Part shown: piece after piece, positions 46,743 through 56,307 of the stretch
Position numbering within the stretch: position 1 is the stretch's first letter
Layout: every line of letters starts with the position of its first letter
DNA from: Oceanospirillaceae bacterium
GTDB lineage: Bacteria > Pseudomonadota > Gammaproteobacteria > Pseudomonadales > Oceanobacteraceae
Direction: 5' to 3'
DNA length: 63,118 nucleotides
Assembly: GCA_002723385.1 (NCBI GenBank)
Contig: PBNY01000049.1
Span: forward strand, 1-63,118
Program-made: the position numbers and the translations under genes
Notes under the pieces: model-generated
What the model saw: the letters and a program-made list of their open reading frames with translations, nothing else
What the model was told of the DNA's origin: nothing
The model's database searches: none

Positions 46743-47858
46743 ATGTCACTGAACAGTATTGAAGAAATCATCGCTGATATTCGCGCCGGGAAAATGGTCA
46801 TCCTGATGGATGACGAAGACCGCGAGAACGAAGGCGACATCATCGTAGCCGCCGAAAAAGTTACACCAGACATCATCAACTTCATGGCCACCGAAGCCCG
46901 TGGTCTGATCTGTCTGACCCTGACCGGCGAACGCTGTGATTACCTCGGTCTTCCGGCTATGGTTGCCGGTAACGGCGCCAAGTTCTCAACACCGTTTACC
47001 GTATCAATTGAAGCCGCCGAAGGCGTGACCACCGGTATTTCGGCTGCCGACCGTGCCGCCACCATTCAGGCTGCCGTCAATCCAATGGGTAAGCCGGAAG
47101 ACATCGTCCAGCCAGGTCATATTTTCCCGTTGCGCGCACGTCCAGGTGGCGTGCTGAGCCGTGCAGGCCATACCGAAGCCGGTTGCGACCTGGCGCGTCT
47201 GGCCGGGCTGATCCCGTCTTCTGCCATCGTTGAAGTCATGAACGCCGACGGCACCATGGCACGTCGCCCCGATCTGGAAGTGTTCGCGAAAAAGCACGGC
47301 ATCAAGATTGGCACCATCGCCGACCTGATCCACTACCGCATGGCTAATGAGAAAACCATCGAGCTGCTGGACAGCGAAACCGTCAGCAACAAGCACGGTA
47401 CCTTCACCCTGCGCACTTTCCGCGACACCATTCAGAACGAAATGCACGTGGCGCTGACCATGGGTGAGATTCAGGCGGACGAGCCTTGCCTGGTGCGTGT
47501 ACAAACCAACAACCTGTTGCGTGACGTACTGGGACTGCAAAAAGACAGCGCCTGTAGCTGGACATCCGAAGCCGCTCTGAGCGCCATCGCAGAAGCCGGA
47601 ACCGGCGCACTGGTTATGCTGTCAGCCGGTCAGGAAGAAGACATTCAGGACAGCCTGAACGATCTGTTTGGACGTGCCCGCCCGGTACGCAGCCCCAACA
47701 AGGACAGCTCCGGCGCCTTCCTGACGGTTGGTACTGGCTCCCAGATTTTGCGCGAGCTTGGCGTTCAGAAAATGCGCCTGCTCAGCTCGGAAATGCGTTA
47801 CACCGGCTTGTCCGGGGTTGATCTGGAAATTGTCGAATACCTGCCGTTCAAGCAGTAA
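46743..47858 (+). CDS. ribB: DHBP synthase fused to a degenerate GTP cyclohydrolase II domain
   Basis: A 371-residue protein. The N-terminal half is an intact 3,4-dihydroxy-2-butanone 4-phosphate synthase (DDEDRENEGDI, SRAGHTEAGCDLARLAG). The C-terminal half has the GTP cyclohydrolase II outline (LVRVQTNNLLRDVLGLQ) but lacks the three zinc cysteines (CxxxxxxxxxCxC) and the RQEGRG motif, so it cannot be an active cyclohydrolase. Many pseudomonads and relatives carry this degenerate fusion along with a separate ribA. It lies 10 bp after ribE. Confidence 0.93.
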   Translation: MSLNSIEEIIADIRAGKMVILMDDEDRENEGDIIVAAEKVTPDIINFMATEARGLICLTLTGERCDYLGLPAMVAGNGAKFSTPFTVSIEAAEGVTTGISAADRAATIQAAVNPMGKPEDIVQPGHIFPLRARPGGVLSRAGHTEAGCDLARLAGLIPSSAIVEVMNADGTMARRPDLEVFAKKHGIKIGTIADLIHYRMANEKTIELLDSETVSNKHGTFTLRTFRDTIQNEMHVALTMGEIQADEPCLVRVQTNNLLRDVLGLQKDSACSWTSEAALSAIAEAGTGALVMLSAGQEEDIQDSLNDLFGRARPVRSPNKDSSGAFLTVGTGSQILRELGVQKMRLLSSEMRYTGLSGVDLEIVEYLPFKQ

Positions 47859-47943
47859 ACGACTGAAGATTTCCGCAACCGAATTCCTGTAAACACGGCT
47901 AGCCTGTACAGACAGGTCTGCCATTGAAACGAGATATATTGAG

Positions 47944-48420
47944 ATGAAACACATTCAAACCATCGAAGGAAACCTGACCCCAAACGACGGTCGCTACGCT
48001 ATTGTGGTTGGCCGCTGGAACGCATTCGTTGTTGAAAGCCTGCTGGAAGGTGCGGTCGACAGCCTGCTGCGTCACGGTGTTGAGGAAGAAAACATCACCA
48101 TCATCCGTGCTCCGGGTGCCTTTGAGATTCCACTGGTCGTTCAGAAAGTGGCTGCAACTGACAAGTACGACGCTGTGATCGCTCTGGGTGCGGTCATTCG
48201 TGGTGGCACACCGCACTTTGAATACGTCGCCGGTGAATGCACCAAGGGGCTGGCCAGCGTTTCGATGGAATACGGTATTCCGGTTTCTTTCGGCGTACTG
48301 ACTGTCGACAGTATCGAACAAGCCATTGAGCGCTCTGGCACCAAGGCGGGTAACAAGGGTGAAGAAGCAGCCATGTCTGCTTTCGAAATGGTTGCGCTGC
48401 TGAACGCTCTGGAGGCCTGA
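47944..48420 (+). CDS. ribH: 6,7-Dimethyl-8-ribityllumazine synthase
   Basis: A 158-residue lumazine synthase. [31 protein letters not shown] and SFGVLTVD are all present. It condenses the ribitylamino-uracil with DHBP and forms an icosahedral or pentameric capsid. It follows ribB by 85 bp and nusB follows by 5 bp. Confidence 0.97.
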   Translation: MKHIQTIEGNLTPNDGRYAIVVGRWNAFVVESLLEGAVDSLLRHGVEEENITIIRAPGAFEIPLVVQKVAATDKYDAVIALGAVIRGGTPHFEYVAGECTKGLASVSMEYGIPVSFGVLTVDSIEQAIERSGTKAGNKGEEAAMSAFEMVALLNALEA

Positions 48421-48425
48421 TCCTC

Positions 48426-48926
48426 ATGTCTCGTGCTTCCGGCAACCACAAACCCAGCCCGGCTGCGCGTCGCAAGGCTCGCCGTTTTGCTGTTCAGGCT
48501 CTGTACCAATGGCACATGGCAGGTGCTGACCTGGCCCAGATCGAATCGGAGTTCCGTACCGACAACGATATGAGCAAGGTCGATCTGGAGTACTTCCACG
48601 ACATCTTGCATGGCGTGCCACGCAACGTTGAAACACTCGACAAGAAAGTAACGCCGCTACTGGATCGTCGCCTCGACGAGATGACACCGGTTGAACTGGC
48701 CGTTCTGCGTCTGTCCAGCTATGAGATGTGCCACCGTATCGACGTGCCATACAAGGTCGTGATCAATGAAGCGGTTGAGCTGGCCAAAACCTTCGGCGCC
48801 ACCGATGGCCACAAGTACATCAACGGTGTACTGGACAAGCTGGCTCAACGTGAGCGTACGGTCGAGATTCGCGGCCCACGTGAATCCAGTCAGCCAGCAG
48901 CTCCCAAACGAGCCTCTGAGCGTTGA
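48426..48926 (+). CDS. nusB: Transcription antitermination factor NusB
   Basis: A 166-residue all-helical protein with [18 protein letters not shown] at the start region (RNA-binding) and [16 protein letters not shown] near the end. With NusE it binds boxA RNA and supports rRNA antitermination. It starts 5 bp after ribH. Its stop overlaps the TTG start of thiL. Confidence 0.96.
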   Translation: MSRASGNHKPSPAARRKARRFAVQALYQWHMAGADLAQIESEFRTDNDMSKVDLEYFHDILHGVPRNVETLDKKVTPLLDRRLDEMTPVELAVLRLSSYEMCHRIDVPYKVVINEAVELAKTFGATDGHKYINGVLDKLAQRERTVEIRGPRESSQPAAPKRASER

Positions 48927-49933
48927 CACGCCCCTCTCTGGGGGAATTTGATCTGATTAACCGCTGCTTCCGCAGCGGTTTTCCCATCTCCCACGATACT
49001 CTTACCGGCATTGGCGATGACGCGTCAGTGGTTCGGCCCGCGGTCGATCACACCCTGGTGCAGAGTCTGGATACCCAGGTGGCTGACGTCCATTTTCCCG
49101 CTCAGGCTCCTGCCGACCTCATCGCACAACGAGCGTTACGCTGCGCCGTCAGCGATCTCGCTGCCATGGGGGCTACGGCTCAGGGATTTTTTCTCGGCCT
49201 GACCCTGCCAAAGGGAGAGACCATCTCAGGCATCACCCGCATCAACTGGCTCGACGCGTTTGCCAGTGGTTTGCGGGATGCTGCTCATCAGTCCGGTATC
49301 GCCTTGCTGGGCGGTGATACCACCAGCGGTCAACAACTGGTGATCAGCTGCATGGTTCAGGGCTGGGTACCTGGAAACGAATCCGCCTTGCTGCGCTCCG
49401 GTGCGCAACCGGGTGACGAGGTGTGGGTATCCGGGCCAATCGGACGTGGTGCCCTGGCATTGCCTCTGGTACTGAAGAATCCGGCGTATTCGCAGGGGTT
49501 TGCGCAGCAATACTACTTTCCGGAACCACGACTGCAGCTGGGACAAGCCTTGCGCGGAATCGCGACTGCCGCCATGGATATTTCGGACGGGCTGATTCAG
49601 GATGCCGGACACATCGCCCGAGCCAGTCAGGTCAGTATTCAGCTCCGGGGGGAAGCAATCCCCACAGCCGTTGGCCTGGGTCACCCGGAATGGCCAACCT
49701 GCCTCACCGGCGGTGATGACTATGAATTGCTGTTCACAGCGCCAGCCAGTCGTCACTCCGACATTGAAGCTCTGGCTCGACGTCTTTCCCTGACGTCAAG
49801 CTGTATCGGCGTATGTCTGGCCGTGGCAGATCAGAACCCTGAAAATACTCAATCTCCGCCGCAAAACACAGTGGAACTCCTGCTCGAAGACCGGCCTCTG
49901 AGTCTCATTCAAACCGGCTTCCAGCATTTCTGA
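48923..49933 (+). CDS. thiL: Thiamine-monophosphate kinase
   Basis: A 336-residue enzyme phosphorylating thiamine monophosphate to the diphosphate. [23 protein letters not shown] and GGDTTSG are the ATP/Mg motifs. The start is TTG at 48923, sharing bases with the nusB stop (TTGA), so translation is coupled. pgpA, the usual next gene, is absent; a SIMPL-domain gene follows instead. Confidence 0.95.
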   Translation: MTRPSLGEFDLINRCFRSGFPISHDTLTGIGDDASVVRPAVDHTLVQSLDTQVADVHFPAQAPADLIAQRALRCAVSDLAAMGATAQGFFLGLTLPKGETISGITRINWLDAFASGLRDAAHQSGIALLGGDTTSGQQLVISCMVQGWVPGNESALLRSGAQPGDEVWVSGPIGRGALALPLVLKNPAYSQGFAQQYYFPEPRLQLGQALRGIATAAMDISDGLIQDAGHIARASQVSIQLRGEAIPTAVGLGHPEWPTCLTGGDDYELLFTAPASRHSDIEALARRLSLTSSCIGVCLAVADQNPENTQSPPQNTVELLLEDRPLSLIQTGFQHF

Positions 49934-50042
49934 TCGGGTTATCAGTTTTAAGGTTTTGGCCGCTCCTGAACCAAATCGCTCTGCTAGGCTTCAGCCATCC
50001 AGTTTGAATTCGACCCCGATTTTTATCTCAAGGAGAGTATCC

Positions 50043-50762
50043 ATGCGTTTTCTCAAGGCCCTGATTGCCGTTCCTGCCACCAGCCTGATGCTAATGCTCA
50101 GCCCCTTGTCAGCGGCTGACACCGCCGCGCTTGCCACGCCCTCTTACGTGCAGGTCGCCGCCAGCGGAGAAGTAAAGGCTAAACCCGATCATATGGTGCT
50201 GAATATCGCCATTCAGGCCACCGAACGTACCCTGGCCAAAGCCAAGGCTGAAGTCGACCGTGGCTTTCAGCACGCCATGAAGGTGGCCGATTCACTCGGG
50301 ATTCCTGAGAAAGATATCGATGCCGCTCGCATTCACAATTATCCGCAATATCGCTGGAACGACGGCACCCGCAGCTATCAGGGTGAACAGGTCACCCGCG
50401 ATATGCACATCACTCTGCACAACATGGAGCAGTACGGCGAGCTGGTGCACAAGCTGATGAAAGACAACCGGATTCAGGTAAATAACACCGAATTCCGCTT
50501 CAGCAATCGCACCAGACTGGAACATCAGGCCCTGAAACAAGCCTTGCTGGCAGCCAAACAAAAGGCCACACTGATGGCCGACACCATGGACATGCAGCTG
50601 GGTGAGGTACTGGTGATGACTGAAGGTAACAGTCATATGCCAGCCCCAATGTACCGGGAAGCCATGGTAATGGCGGATGCCCCGAGAGCGAAGGCAGCCC
50701 CGATGCTGGTGCAGGAGCAGACGATCAGCTCCCGCGTTGAAGTCAGATTCCGATTGAAGTAG
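50043..50762 (+). CDS. Exported SIMPL (DUF541) domain protein
   Basis: A 239-residue periplasmic protein. A clear signal peptide (about 1-24, ending SAADTA) precedes the SIMPL domain (VAASGEVKAKPDHMVLNIAIQ..., with EAKQKATLMADTMDMQLGEV-like later region). The family name refers to interaction with a mouse pelle-like kinase; several members bind single strands of extracytoplasmic proteins, but function is unsettled. The ATG at 50043 has AAGGAG before it. A DUF1653 gene follows after 4 bp. Confidence 0.88.
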   Translation: MRFLKALIAVPATSLMLMLSPLSAADTAALATPSYVQVAASGEVKAKPDHMVLNIAIQATERTLAKAKAEVDRGFQHAMKVADSLGIPEKDIDAARIHNYPQYRWNDGTRSYQGEQVTRDMHITLHNMEQYGELVHKLMKDNRIQVNNTEFRFSNRTRLEHQALKQALLAAKQKATLMADTMDMQLGEVLVMTEGNSHMPAPMYREAMVMADAPRAKAAPMLVQEQTISSRVEVRFRLK

Positions 50763-50766
50763 ACCT

Positions 50767-51108
50767 ATGAACGAAAACAGCCACACCCAACCAGATACCG
50801 TCATCAGCCACACTCTACGCCCCGGTGTATACCGACATTACAAGGGGCGGGATTACGAAGTGTTTGGTCTGGTACGTCATAGCGAAACCGAGGAGTGGCT
50901 GGTTCACTATCGCACCCTGTATGGCGATCACAGCCACTGGGTGCGACCATACCGAATGTTTGTTGAACAGATTGAAGTGGATGGCGAACCCGTGCCACGC
51001 TTCGACTATGTTGGCCCCTGCTCCGGCCCCTCCCATCTGGTCTCTCCCATACCGGAACAAGCGACGGTTCAAAGTGATACCCAGCCTATCAGCGAGACCG
51101 ACGCGTGA
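50767..51108 (+). CDS. DUF1653 protein
   Basis: A 113-residue protein. LRPGVYRHYKGRDYEVFGLVRHSETEEWLVHYR is the DUF1653 core with the typical tyrosine-arginine pattern; the later part YGDHSHWVRPYRMF completes it. Function is unknown. It overlaps the next gene by 4 bases and follows the SIMPL gene by 4 bp, so the three are one unit. Confidence 0.88.
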   Translation: MNENSHTQPDTVISHTLRPGVYRHYKGRDYEVFGLVRHSETEEWLVHYRTLYGDHSHWVRPYRMFVEQIEVDGEPVPRFDYVGPCSGPSHLVSPIPEQATVQSDTQPISETDA

Positions 51109-51578
51109 CCCCGGCAATCACCGCACTGAAGCGACAAAAGCTGACGTTTGACGTACTTGAATATCAACACGATCCCAATGCGCCGTCCTATGGCGAAGAA
51201 GCAGCTGATGCATTGGGGCTTGATCCTTCACAGGTGTTCAAGACCCTGCTGGTTTCCCTGAGCGGACACAAAAGCCAACTGGCGGTCGCGGTCGTACCCG
51301 TGACCAACCAGCTGAACCTCAAGTCCATTGCGCGCGCTCTGGGCGCCAAAAAGGCTGCTATGGCCGATGCGGCGGTAGCGGAAAAAACCACTGGCTACAT
51401 CGTGGGAGGAATCAGCCCGATTGGCCAGAAAAAAGCCCTGCCTACCGTGATCGATGCCAGTGCTGAAGCGCTGGACAAGATGCACGTCAGCGCTGGCCGC
51501 CGGGGCCTTGAAGTGGCGCTGGCACCTTCAGATTTGGCCAGGGTCACCCGCGCCAGCTTTTTCGACATTCGCGACTGA
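51105..51578 (+). CDS. ybaK: Cys-tRNA(Pro)/Cys-tRNA(Cys) deacylase YbaK
   Basis: A 157-residue YbaK/ProX-fold protein. The conserved lysine is in VFKTLLV, and TTGYIVGGISPIGQKKALPTVID is a typical region. It hydrolyses mischarged Cys-tRNA(Pro). The start is GTG at 51105, overlapping DUF1653 by 4 bases. Translation ends about 30 bp before the inverted-repeat element at 51609. Confidence 0.93.
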   Translation: MTPAITALKRQKLTFDVLEYQHDPNAPSYGEEAADALGLDPSQVFKTLLVSLSGHKSQLAVAVVPVTNQLNLKSIARALGAKKAAMADAAVAEKTTGYIVGGISPIGQKKALPTVIDASAEALDKMHVSAGRRGLEVALAPSDLARVTRASFFDIRD

Positions 51579-51608
51579 GAGGTCGCTATCCCTCTCCCTG
51601 ACAGACCG

Positions 51609-51876
51609 AGAGGGCGTTCTCAATTAGTTAACGCGTCCTGTTATGGATGAAAAAGTCATCAGGCCAGGCGTTGAACGCAGGGAATGGTGCGCCCTTTCCA
51701 AGTTCCAACAACACAGCCTGGTGGATTTTTAGTCATAACCCTTCGGGCTGAGGCCAGTTGCCCCCAGAACAGCGTTATTCGTCACTTGTTTAGCTCACTA
51801 AACCGCGCTTCTCATGCCTTGTTCTGAATCCAACTGGCTCTCAGCAGGATCGATTTACTAATTGAGAACGCCCTCT
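51609..51876. mobile_element. 268-bp element with 20-bp perfect terminal inverted repeats
   Basis: The ends, AGAGGGCGTTCTCAATTAGT at 51609-51628 and its exact complement at 51857-51876, form perfect 20-bp terminal inverted repeats. No transposase or long frame lies inside, so it is a MITE-type or decayed IS copy. The left half matches the reverse complement of the first 124 bases of the window. No clear target duplication is seen at the flanks. Its right end supplies two of the three bases of the fumC stop codon. Confidence 0.85.
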
Positions 51877-53254
51877 AGTCCCGGTGCGCGCGAGTCAACC
51901 TTGTCGGGTCCAGCAATATTTCCAGCTCTTCTCGGCTCAAGCTGGTGTTTTCCTCTGCCACGTCGATGATCGAACGCTTTTGAACATAGGCGATGCGGGC
52001 AATTTCTGATGCTTCCATATAGCCAATCACCGGATTAAGCGCCGTGGCCAGAATCGGATTCCGGCTCAGCGTGTCATTGATTCGGTCGTGGTTGACCCGG
52101 AACGTGGCGATGGCCTTGTCAGCCAGAGCGCGACTGGAATTCGACAGCAGCTTGATGTTCTCCAGCAGGTTGCGGGCAATCAGCGGCAACATCACGTTCA
52201 GCTCGAAATTCCCCGATGCCGCTGCGGCGGTAATCGCCGCATCGTTACCAATCACCTGGGTAGCTGCCTGCAATACCGCTTCCGGAATCACCGGATTGAC
52301 CTTGCCCGGCATGATAGACGATCCAGGCTGCAGCGGTGCCAGTTCGATCTCGCCAAAGCCAGTCATGGGTCCCGCGTTCATCCAGCGCAAGTCGTTGGAG
52401 ATTTTAATCAAGGCAACGGCGAGAGTCTTGAGCTGACCGGAAAGAGAGACCACCACATCCTGGGTGGCAATATGGGCCATAAAGTTTTCAGCGGGCGTAA
52501 ACGTCAATCCGGTGCGGTCGCTGAGCTTGTCGCAGAAGGTGACGGAAAATTCCGGGTGGGAATTCAGCCCGGTGCCCACGGCAGTTCCCCCCTGGGCCAG
52601 AGACTGAAGCATCGGCCGACAGGTATTCAGATTACGGATGACCTGATCGATTTGCGTTGCCCAGGCGCCAAGACTTTGACCGAGCGTTACCGGAACGGCA
52701 TCCATCAGGTGCGTCCGCCCGGTTTTCACCACAGTGGCACACTCCTTGGAGCGCAATCCGATTTGTTCTGACAGATGCTCCAGCGCTGGAATCAGGTCAT
52801 CTGCCAGCGCCATGGCGGCACTGATGTGAATACAGCTGGGAATCACATCATTGCTGCTCTGGCCCATGTTCACCTGATCATTGGCGGACACCCGTTTGCC
52901 GAGTTTCTGGCTGGCCAGATACGCCAACACCTCGTTGGCATTCATGTTGGTACTGGTACCGGAACCGGTCTGGAACACATCCACCGGAAAATGACGCATC
53001 ACGGCAGGATCTTCGAGCAATTGCTCTGCCGATATCATGATCGCATTGGCGACATTTTCCGGCAGCCTTCCGAGTGCCCGGTTAGCCTGAGCGGCACAGG
53101 CCTTGGTCAGAAGCAACGCGACCACAAACCGCCTGGGCATGGGAGAACCGCTGATGGCAAAGTTATCCACTGCACGCTGGGTTTGCGCGCCCCACAGCAC
53201 CTCTTCGGATACTTCAACCTCACCCATGCTGTCGCGTTCTACTCGGGTTGTCAT
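51875..53254 (-). CDS. fumC: Class II fumarate hydratase FumC
   Basis: A 459-residue oxygen-stable fumarase of the TCA cycle. GSSIMPGKVNP, TGSGTSTNMNANEV and the SSNDVIP region are family signatures. MTTRVERDSMGEV at 53254, with GGAGG before it, is chosen over a longer frame. The stop TAG at 51875 is formed across the boundary with the inverted-repeat element, so insertion has set the C-terminus; the last residues are RLTRAHRD. How much longer the ancestral protein was cannot be seen. Confidence 0.95.
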   Translation of the reverse strand: MTTRVERDSMGEVEVSEEVLWGAQTQRAVDNFAISGSPMPRRFVVALLLTKACAAQANRALGRLPENVANAIMISAEQLLEDPAVMRHFPVDVFQTGSGTSTNMNANEVLAYLASQKLGKRVSANDQVNMGQSSNDVIPSCIHISAAMALADDLIPALEHLSEQIGLRSKECATVVKTGRTHLMDAVPVTLGQSLGAWATQIDQVIRNLNTCRPMLQSLAQGGTAVGTGLNSHPEFSVTFCDKLSDRTGLTFTPAENFMAHIATQDVVVSLSGQLKTLAVALIKISNDLRWMNAGPMTGFGEIELAPLQPGSSIMPGKVNPVIPEAVLQAATQVIGNDAAITAAAASGNFELNVMLPLIARNLLENIKLLSNSSRALADKAIATFRVNHDRINDTLSRNPILATALNPVIGYMEASEIARIAYVQKRSIIDVAEENTSLSREELEILLDPTRLTRAHRD

Positions 53255-53416
53255 GGCGGCCTCCGGCTGTATTTGACTCAACTGAGCATAGCAGCTGACA
53301 ACACAGGAACCACCCGGCAACGCAAGATTGGCGGAAATAAGGAAGGCAATTAGATTGTGGAACAGAGAATCGACTTCCCCGTGCCACAGCACGGGGAAGT
53401 CAGAAGGGACAGAGAG

Positions 53417-55246
53417 TCAGAACAGCTTCTTCAGTGAGTTCTTCAACTCGTCTTCGGCCTTGTTTTTGAGTTTCTGCTTTTCTTTCTCAGCCTTGGCCCT
53501 GGCCTTTTCTTCAGCCTTGCGTTTTTGCTGAGCGGCGTAATCTTCCAGCTTGGCACTGGCCAGATCTTCCAGTTTGGCAAACCGTTCGGTCAGACTCGCA
53601 TCCATGTCATTCAGCGCTTTCAGCTCGCTGGCGTAAGGCCCGGCAAATTCATCAATACGAGCGTTCAGCTTGCTTTGCAAATTGGCCTCCAGCTTGTCTT
53701 GCTGCTGGCGCAGGCGGCGAGAAAATGCGGCATTCAATCGCGCATCCAGATCCGAGCCCAGCTGCACTTCCGGGTCGGCAAGATCACCCGTGGCCCTGGC
53801 ATCCACCGTGAATTGATCAATCGAATGCAGAGCACTCAACAGTTCCTTGGCAAACAGGGTTTGTCCATCGCCGGTAAAGGCCGCCTGCCCAAACTGGGCA
53901 TCCAGCTTCGACAGCAACTGATCGCCGCTGACCTGGGCCATACCCTGAAGCTGGGCCATGGCGGAATCCAGCTGGGTGCCGCCAACCCCAAGATCGGCGC
54001 TGTTCACTTGCCAGTCCTGAACATCCAGAGTGGCGGTATCACGCCCCGGAGACTGGCGGTGATCCAGAATCAGATTCGCATTCAGAGCCTTGACCTGATT
54101 CAACTCCTGGCCGTCGATATCAATCTGGGCTGGACGTCCGAGCACAGCTTGTTGATGCGTCAGGTCACGGCCCGCAATGGCCAGGTTACCTTCGGGTGTG
54201 ATGGCACTGATACCGGTTTTCCTGATCAGAAATTCAGGCCATGGATCACTGGTCGGGAAGTGCACATAGCGACCGTTCAGGCGTTCTGGCTCCTCTTCTT
54301 CTGCGGCTTTTTCTTCGCCATCAGAGGCCAGATACGGCTTGATCTTCTCGTACCAGTACAGGGCTTCATGCGCCCATTCACCCACTTCAGGGCCAAACAG
54401 CAGCTGGCTCAGATTAGCCGCTCCCCTGGCATTCAGCTGGTACTTGTCTTTCAGCATGGCCAGATCCTGACCTGGTGCATCGCGCAGGTCTCGCAGACGC
54501 TCACCCACTTCGGTGCGGGTTTCACCAATCACGTCACGAGCTTCGGTTACTGCCTTGCGATCTTCACGGAAGCGCTTGCGCAGCTCCTCCAGCTTGGCCT
54601 TGCGTTGCTGGAAATCCTCCAGCGACTTCAGGTCACCGCTAACGATGGCTTTGACATCCGCTTCGTATTGTTTGAGATCCGCTTCGGATGGGACCTTCTC
54701 AAGCGCTTCATCCAGTTCAACCTTGCGGGTTTTATAGGTTTCCTGAAATGCCTTGCCTGCGGCCTCGGTTTTCAGCTGTTCCCTGGCCAACAGTTCTTCT
54801 GCCGATGGCAATTGCTCCAGAACGGGAGTCTCTTCTTCCTTTTTCCCGGAAGATCCGCCCTCGCTGTTGGAGACAGGCTTTTCCAGAGCACCGGATGTGG
54901 TTCTTGGCGTGTTGAACTGAAGCTTGTCGATGCTGAGATCACTGATGATGCTCTTGCTCAAAAACAGTGGGCCGAATTCCAGATCTGCCACTGCACGCTC
55001 AAATTCGACCAGATTTTCCATCGGCTTTTCAGCATTGGCGACGGTCATGCCCCGCACTTCAATGCCCAAAGGCGCCAGCGACAGCGAGACACTCTTCACC
55101 TCCACCTTGGCACCTGCGGCATCACTACCAAACGATTCAATCGCTGATTTGATCAAAGGCGAGGCAGCCAGCATGAAAAAGGCGGCAATCCCGCCGATTA
55201 CCACGACGAAAGCACCCAGTCCCCACCAACGAATCCATTTAAACAT
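53417..55246 (-). CDS. TIGR03545-family inner-membrane protein (AsmA-like)
   Basis: A 609-residue protein with one N-terminal membrane helix (about 8-30) and a long periplasmic part. An AsmA-like start (VSLSLAPLGIEVRGMTVANAEKP) is followed by a strongly helical Lys/Glu-rich coiled-coil region (about 120-300) and a C-terminal charged tail (ARAKAEKEKQKLKNKAEDEL). It is next to a TIGR03546 gene, the partnership that defines both families. Function is unknown; lipid or envelope traffic is a guess from AsmA similarity. Confidence 0.88.
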   Translation of the reverse strand: MFKWIRWWGLGAFVVVIGGIAAFFMLAASPLIKSAIESFGSDAAGAKVEVKSVSLSLAPLGIEVRGMTVANAEKPMENLVEFERAVADLEFGPLFLSKSIISDLSIDKLQFNTPRTTSGALEKPVSNSEGGSSGKKEEETPVLEQLPSAEELLAREQLKTEAAGKAFQETYKTRKVELDEALEKVPSEADLKQYEADVKAIVSGDLKSLEDFQQRKAKLEELRKRFREDRKAVTEARDVIGETRTEVGERLRDLRDAPGQDLAMLKDKYQLNARGAANLSQLLFGPEVGEWAHEALYWYEKIKPYLASDGEEKAAEEEEPERLNGRYVHFPTSDPWPEFLIRKTGISAITPEGNLAIAGRDLTHQQAVLGRPAQIDIDGQELNQVKALNANLILDHRQSPGRDTATLDVQDWQVNSADLGVGGTQLDSAMAQLQGMAQVSGDQLLSKLDAQFGQAAFTGDGQTLFAKELLSALHSIDQFTVDARATGDLADPEVQLGSDLDARLNAAFSRRLRQQQDKLEANLQSKLNARIDEFAGPYASELKALNDMDASLTERFAKLEDLASAKLEDYAAQQKRKAEEKARAKAEKEKQKLKNKAEDELKNSLKKLF

Positions 55247-55255
55247 GGTGCTCTC

Positions 55256-55756
55256 CTATAACGACTGGTAGATAACGTAGAATTTGGTGGCCTGCAGCGC
55301 CTGAACCACCTTGAGCTTCATGAACCATTCCATAAACCGCTGACGATACTGGCGAATCAGCACATTGCTCAGCAGATAGACCGGCGCAAAAGCGGCCACT
55401 CCGATCACGAAGCCCCCCAGTGTCAGCGTGTGGTTAAACGCCGTCATGCGCCACCATTCACTCTGGTAAAGCGCTACCCAGGTGTCCATCAGGCCAGGAT
55501 TGGCCAGCAGGCTTTCGCCCAGACGAATGGACAGCGGATCGATAAAGAACGCCAGCATCGAGAACAAGACGTATCCCACCAGAAAACCGCTCAGGTTGGT
55601 TCGTACAACCAGAACGATCAGCAGAATCAGAATGTTGTGGAGACTCAGAAATGGCGTAAAGGCGACGATGGCAGAAAAGGCAATCGCCAACGATATTTGC
55701 CCCGGCGCTGATTCAGAATTCAGCGCCTTGAGTAAATTGGCCAGCAAACTCAGCAT
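55256..55756 (-). CDS. TIGR03546-family membrane protein (DUF2062-like)
   Basis: A 166-residue protein with about four membrane helices (SLAIAFSAIVAFTPFLSLHN first). It lies 9 bp before the TIGR03545 gene in the same direction, so the two are cotranscribed; their consistent pairing suggests a complex. Function is unknown. Confidence 0.88.
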   Translation of the reverse strand: MLSLLANLLKALNSESAPGQISLAIAFSAIVAFTPFLSLHNILILLIVLVVRTNLSGFLVGYVLFSMLAFFIDPLSIRLGESLLANPGLMDTWVALYQSEWWRMTAFNHTLTLGGFVIGVAAFAPVYLLSNVLIRQYRQRFMEWFMKLKVVQALQATKFYVIYQSL

Positions 55757-55848
55757 GAGATTTTCCTTTGGCTAATACAGGCTAAGGTGGAAGTGCGGCC
55801 GATATCCGGCCCGGTATGGGGTAAATCTAGCAGGCTTATGACTACCTT

Positions 55849-56280
55849 TCAGTGGCAATATTCCTTGATTTTCTTACGCAAGCGATCTTTTTTCTCCCGA
55901 TACGCCCATCCGTTGCGCACGCTGATATTCCGGTAGCGATCACGAGCACTTCGGCATGAATTCTTGCGGCTTTCCTTCTGCCGGGCTTCATCTCGGGTAC
56001 GCGATGCCTTGAGCGCTCGCGACGGGCTGCTACTGGAGGAGGAACGGTAACTGCGTTTGCTGTCACGCACCACATCGCGTCCAGCTTCGCGATGCAATGA
56101 CGGCGGGCTATAACCGGATGCCGGTTTCAGTTCTACCTGTTCTGATTTCTGGTTTTCCGGTGGTTCGTCTGAAAAATGCAAATTGCCATTTTCGTCGCGC
56201 CATTGATAAACCTCGGCCTGGGTCAAACCGCTTATCAACAGGCCAATCGCTAACAGGCCAATTCCGTTCAACACTCGCAT
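55849..56280 (-). CDS. Exported DUF4124 protein
   Basis: A 143-residue protein. The signal peptide ends near LTQA; VYQWRDENGNLHFSDEPP is the DUF4124 signature. The remainder is an Arg/Ser-rich basic tail (SSSSSSPSRALKASRTRDEAR), probably disordered. Function is unknown. It lies between the TIGR03546 and recJ genes. Confidence 0.88.
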   Translation of the reverse strand: MRVLNGIGLLAIGLLISGLTQAEVYQWRDENGNLHFSDEPPENQKSEQVELKPASGYSPPSLHREAGRDVVRDSKRSYRSSSSSSPSRALKASRTRDEARQKESRKNSCRSARDRYRNISVRNGWAYREKKDRLRKKIKEYCH

Positions 56281-56307
56281 GACAGCTTCCTTGTGACAGA
56301 GAATAGA

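Noticed and set aside
51609..51876. Target-site duplication of the inverted-repeat element
   Set aside because: The bases flanking the two ends do not match in any reasonable frame.
53525..55147. Long frame of 540 codons opposite the TIGR03545 gene
   Set aside because: Antisense shadow of a coiled-coil gene; no start signal and no domain.
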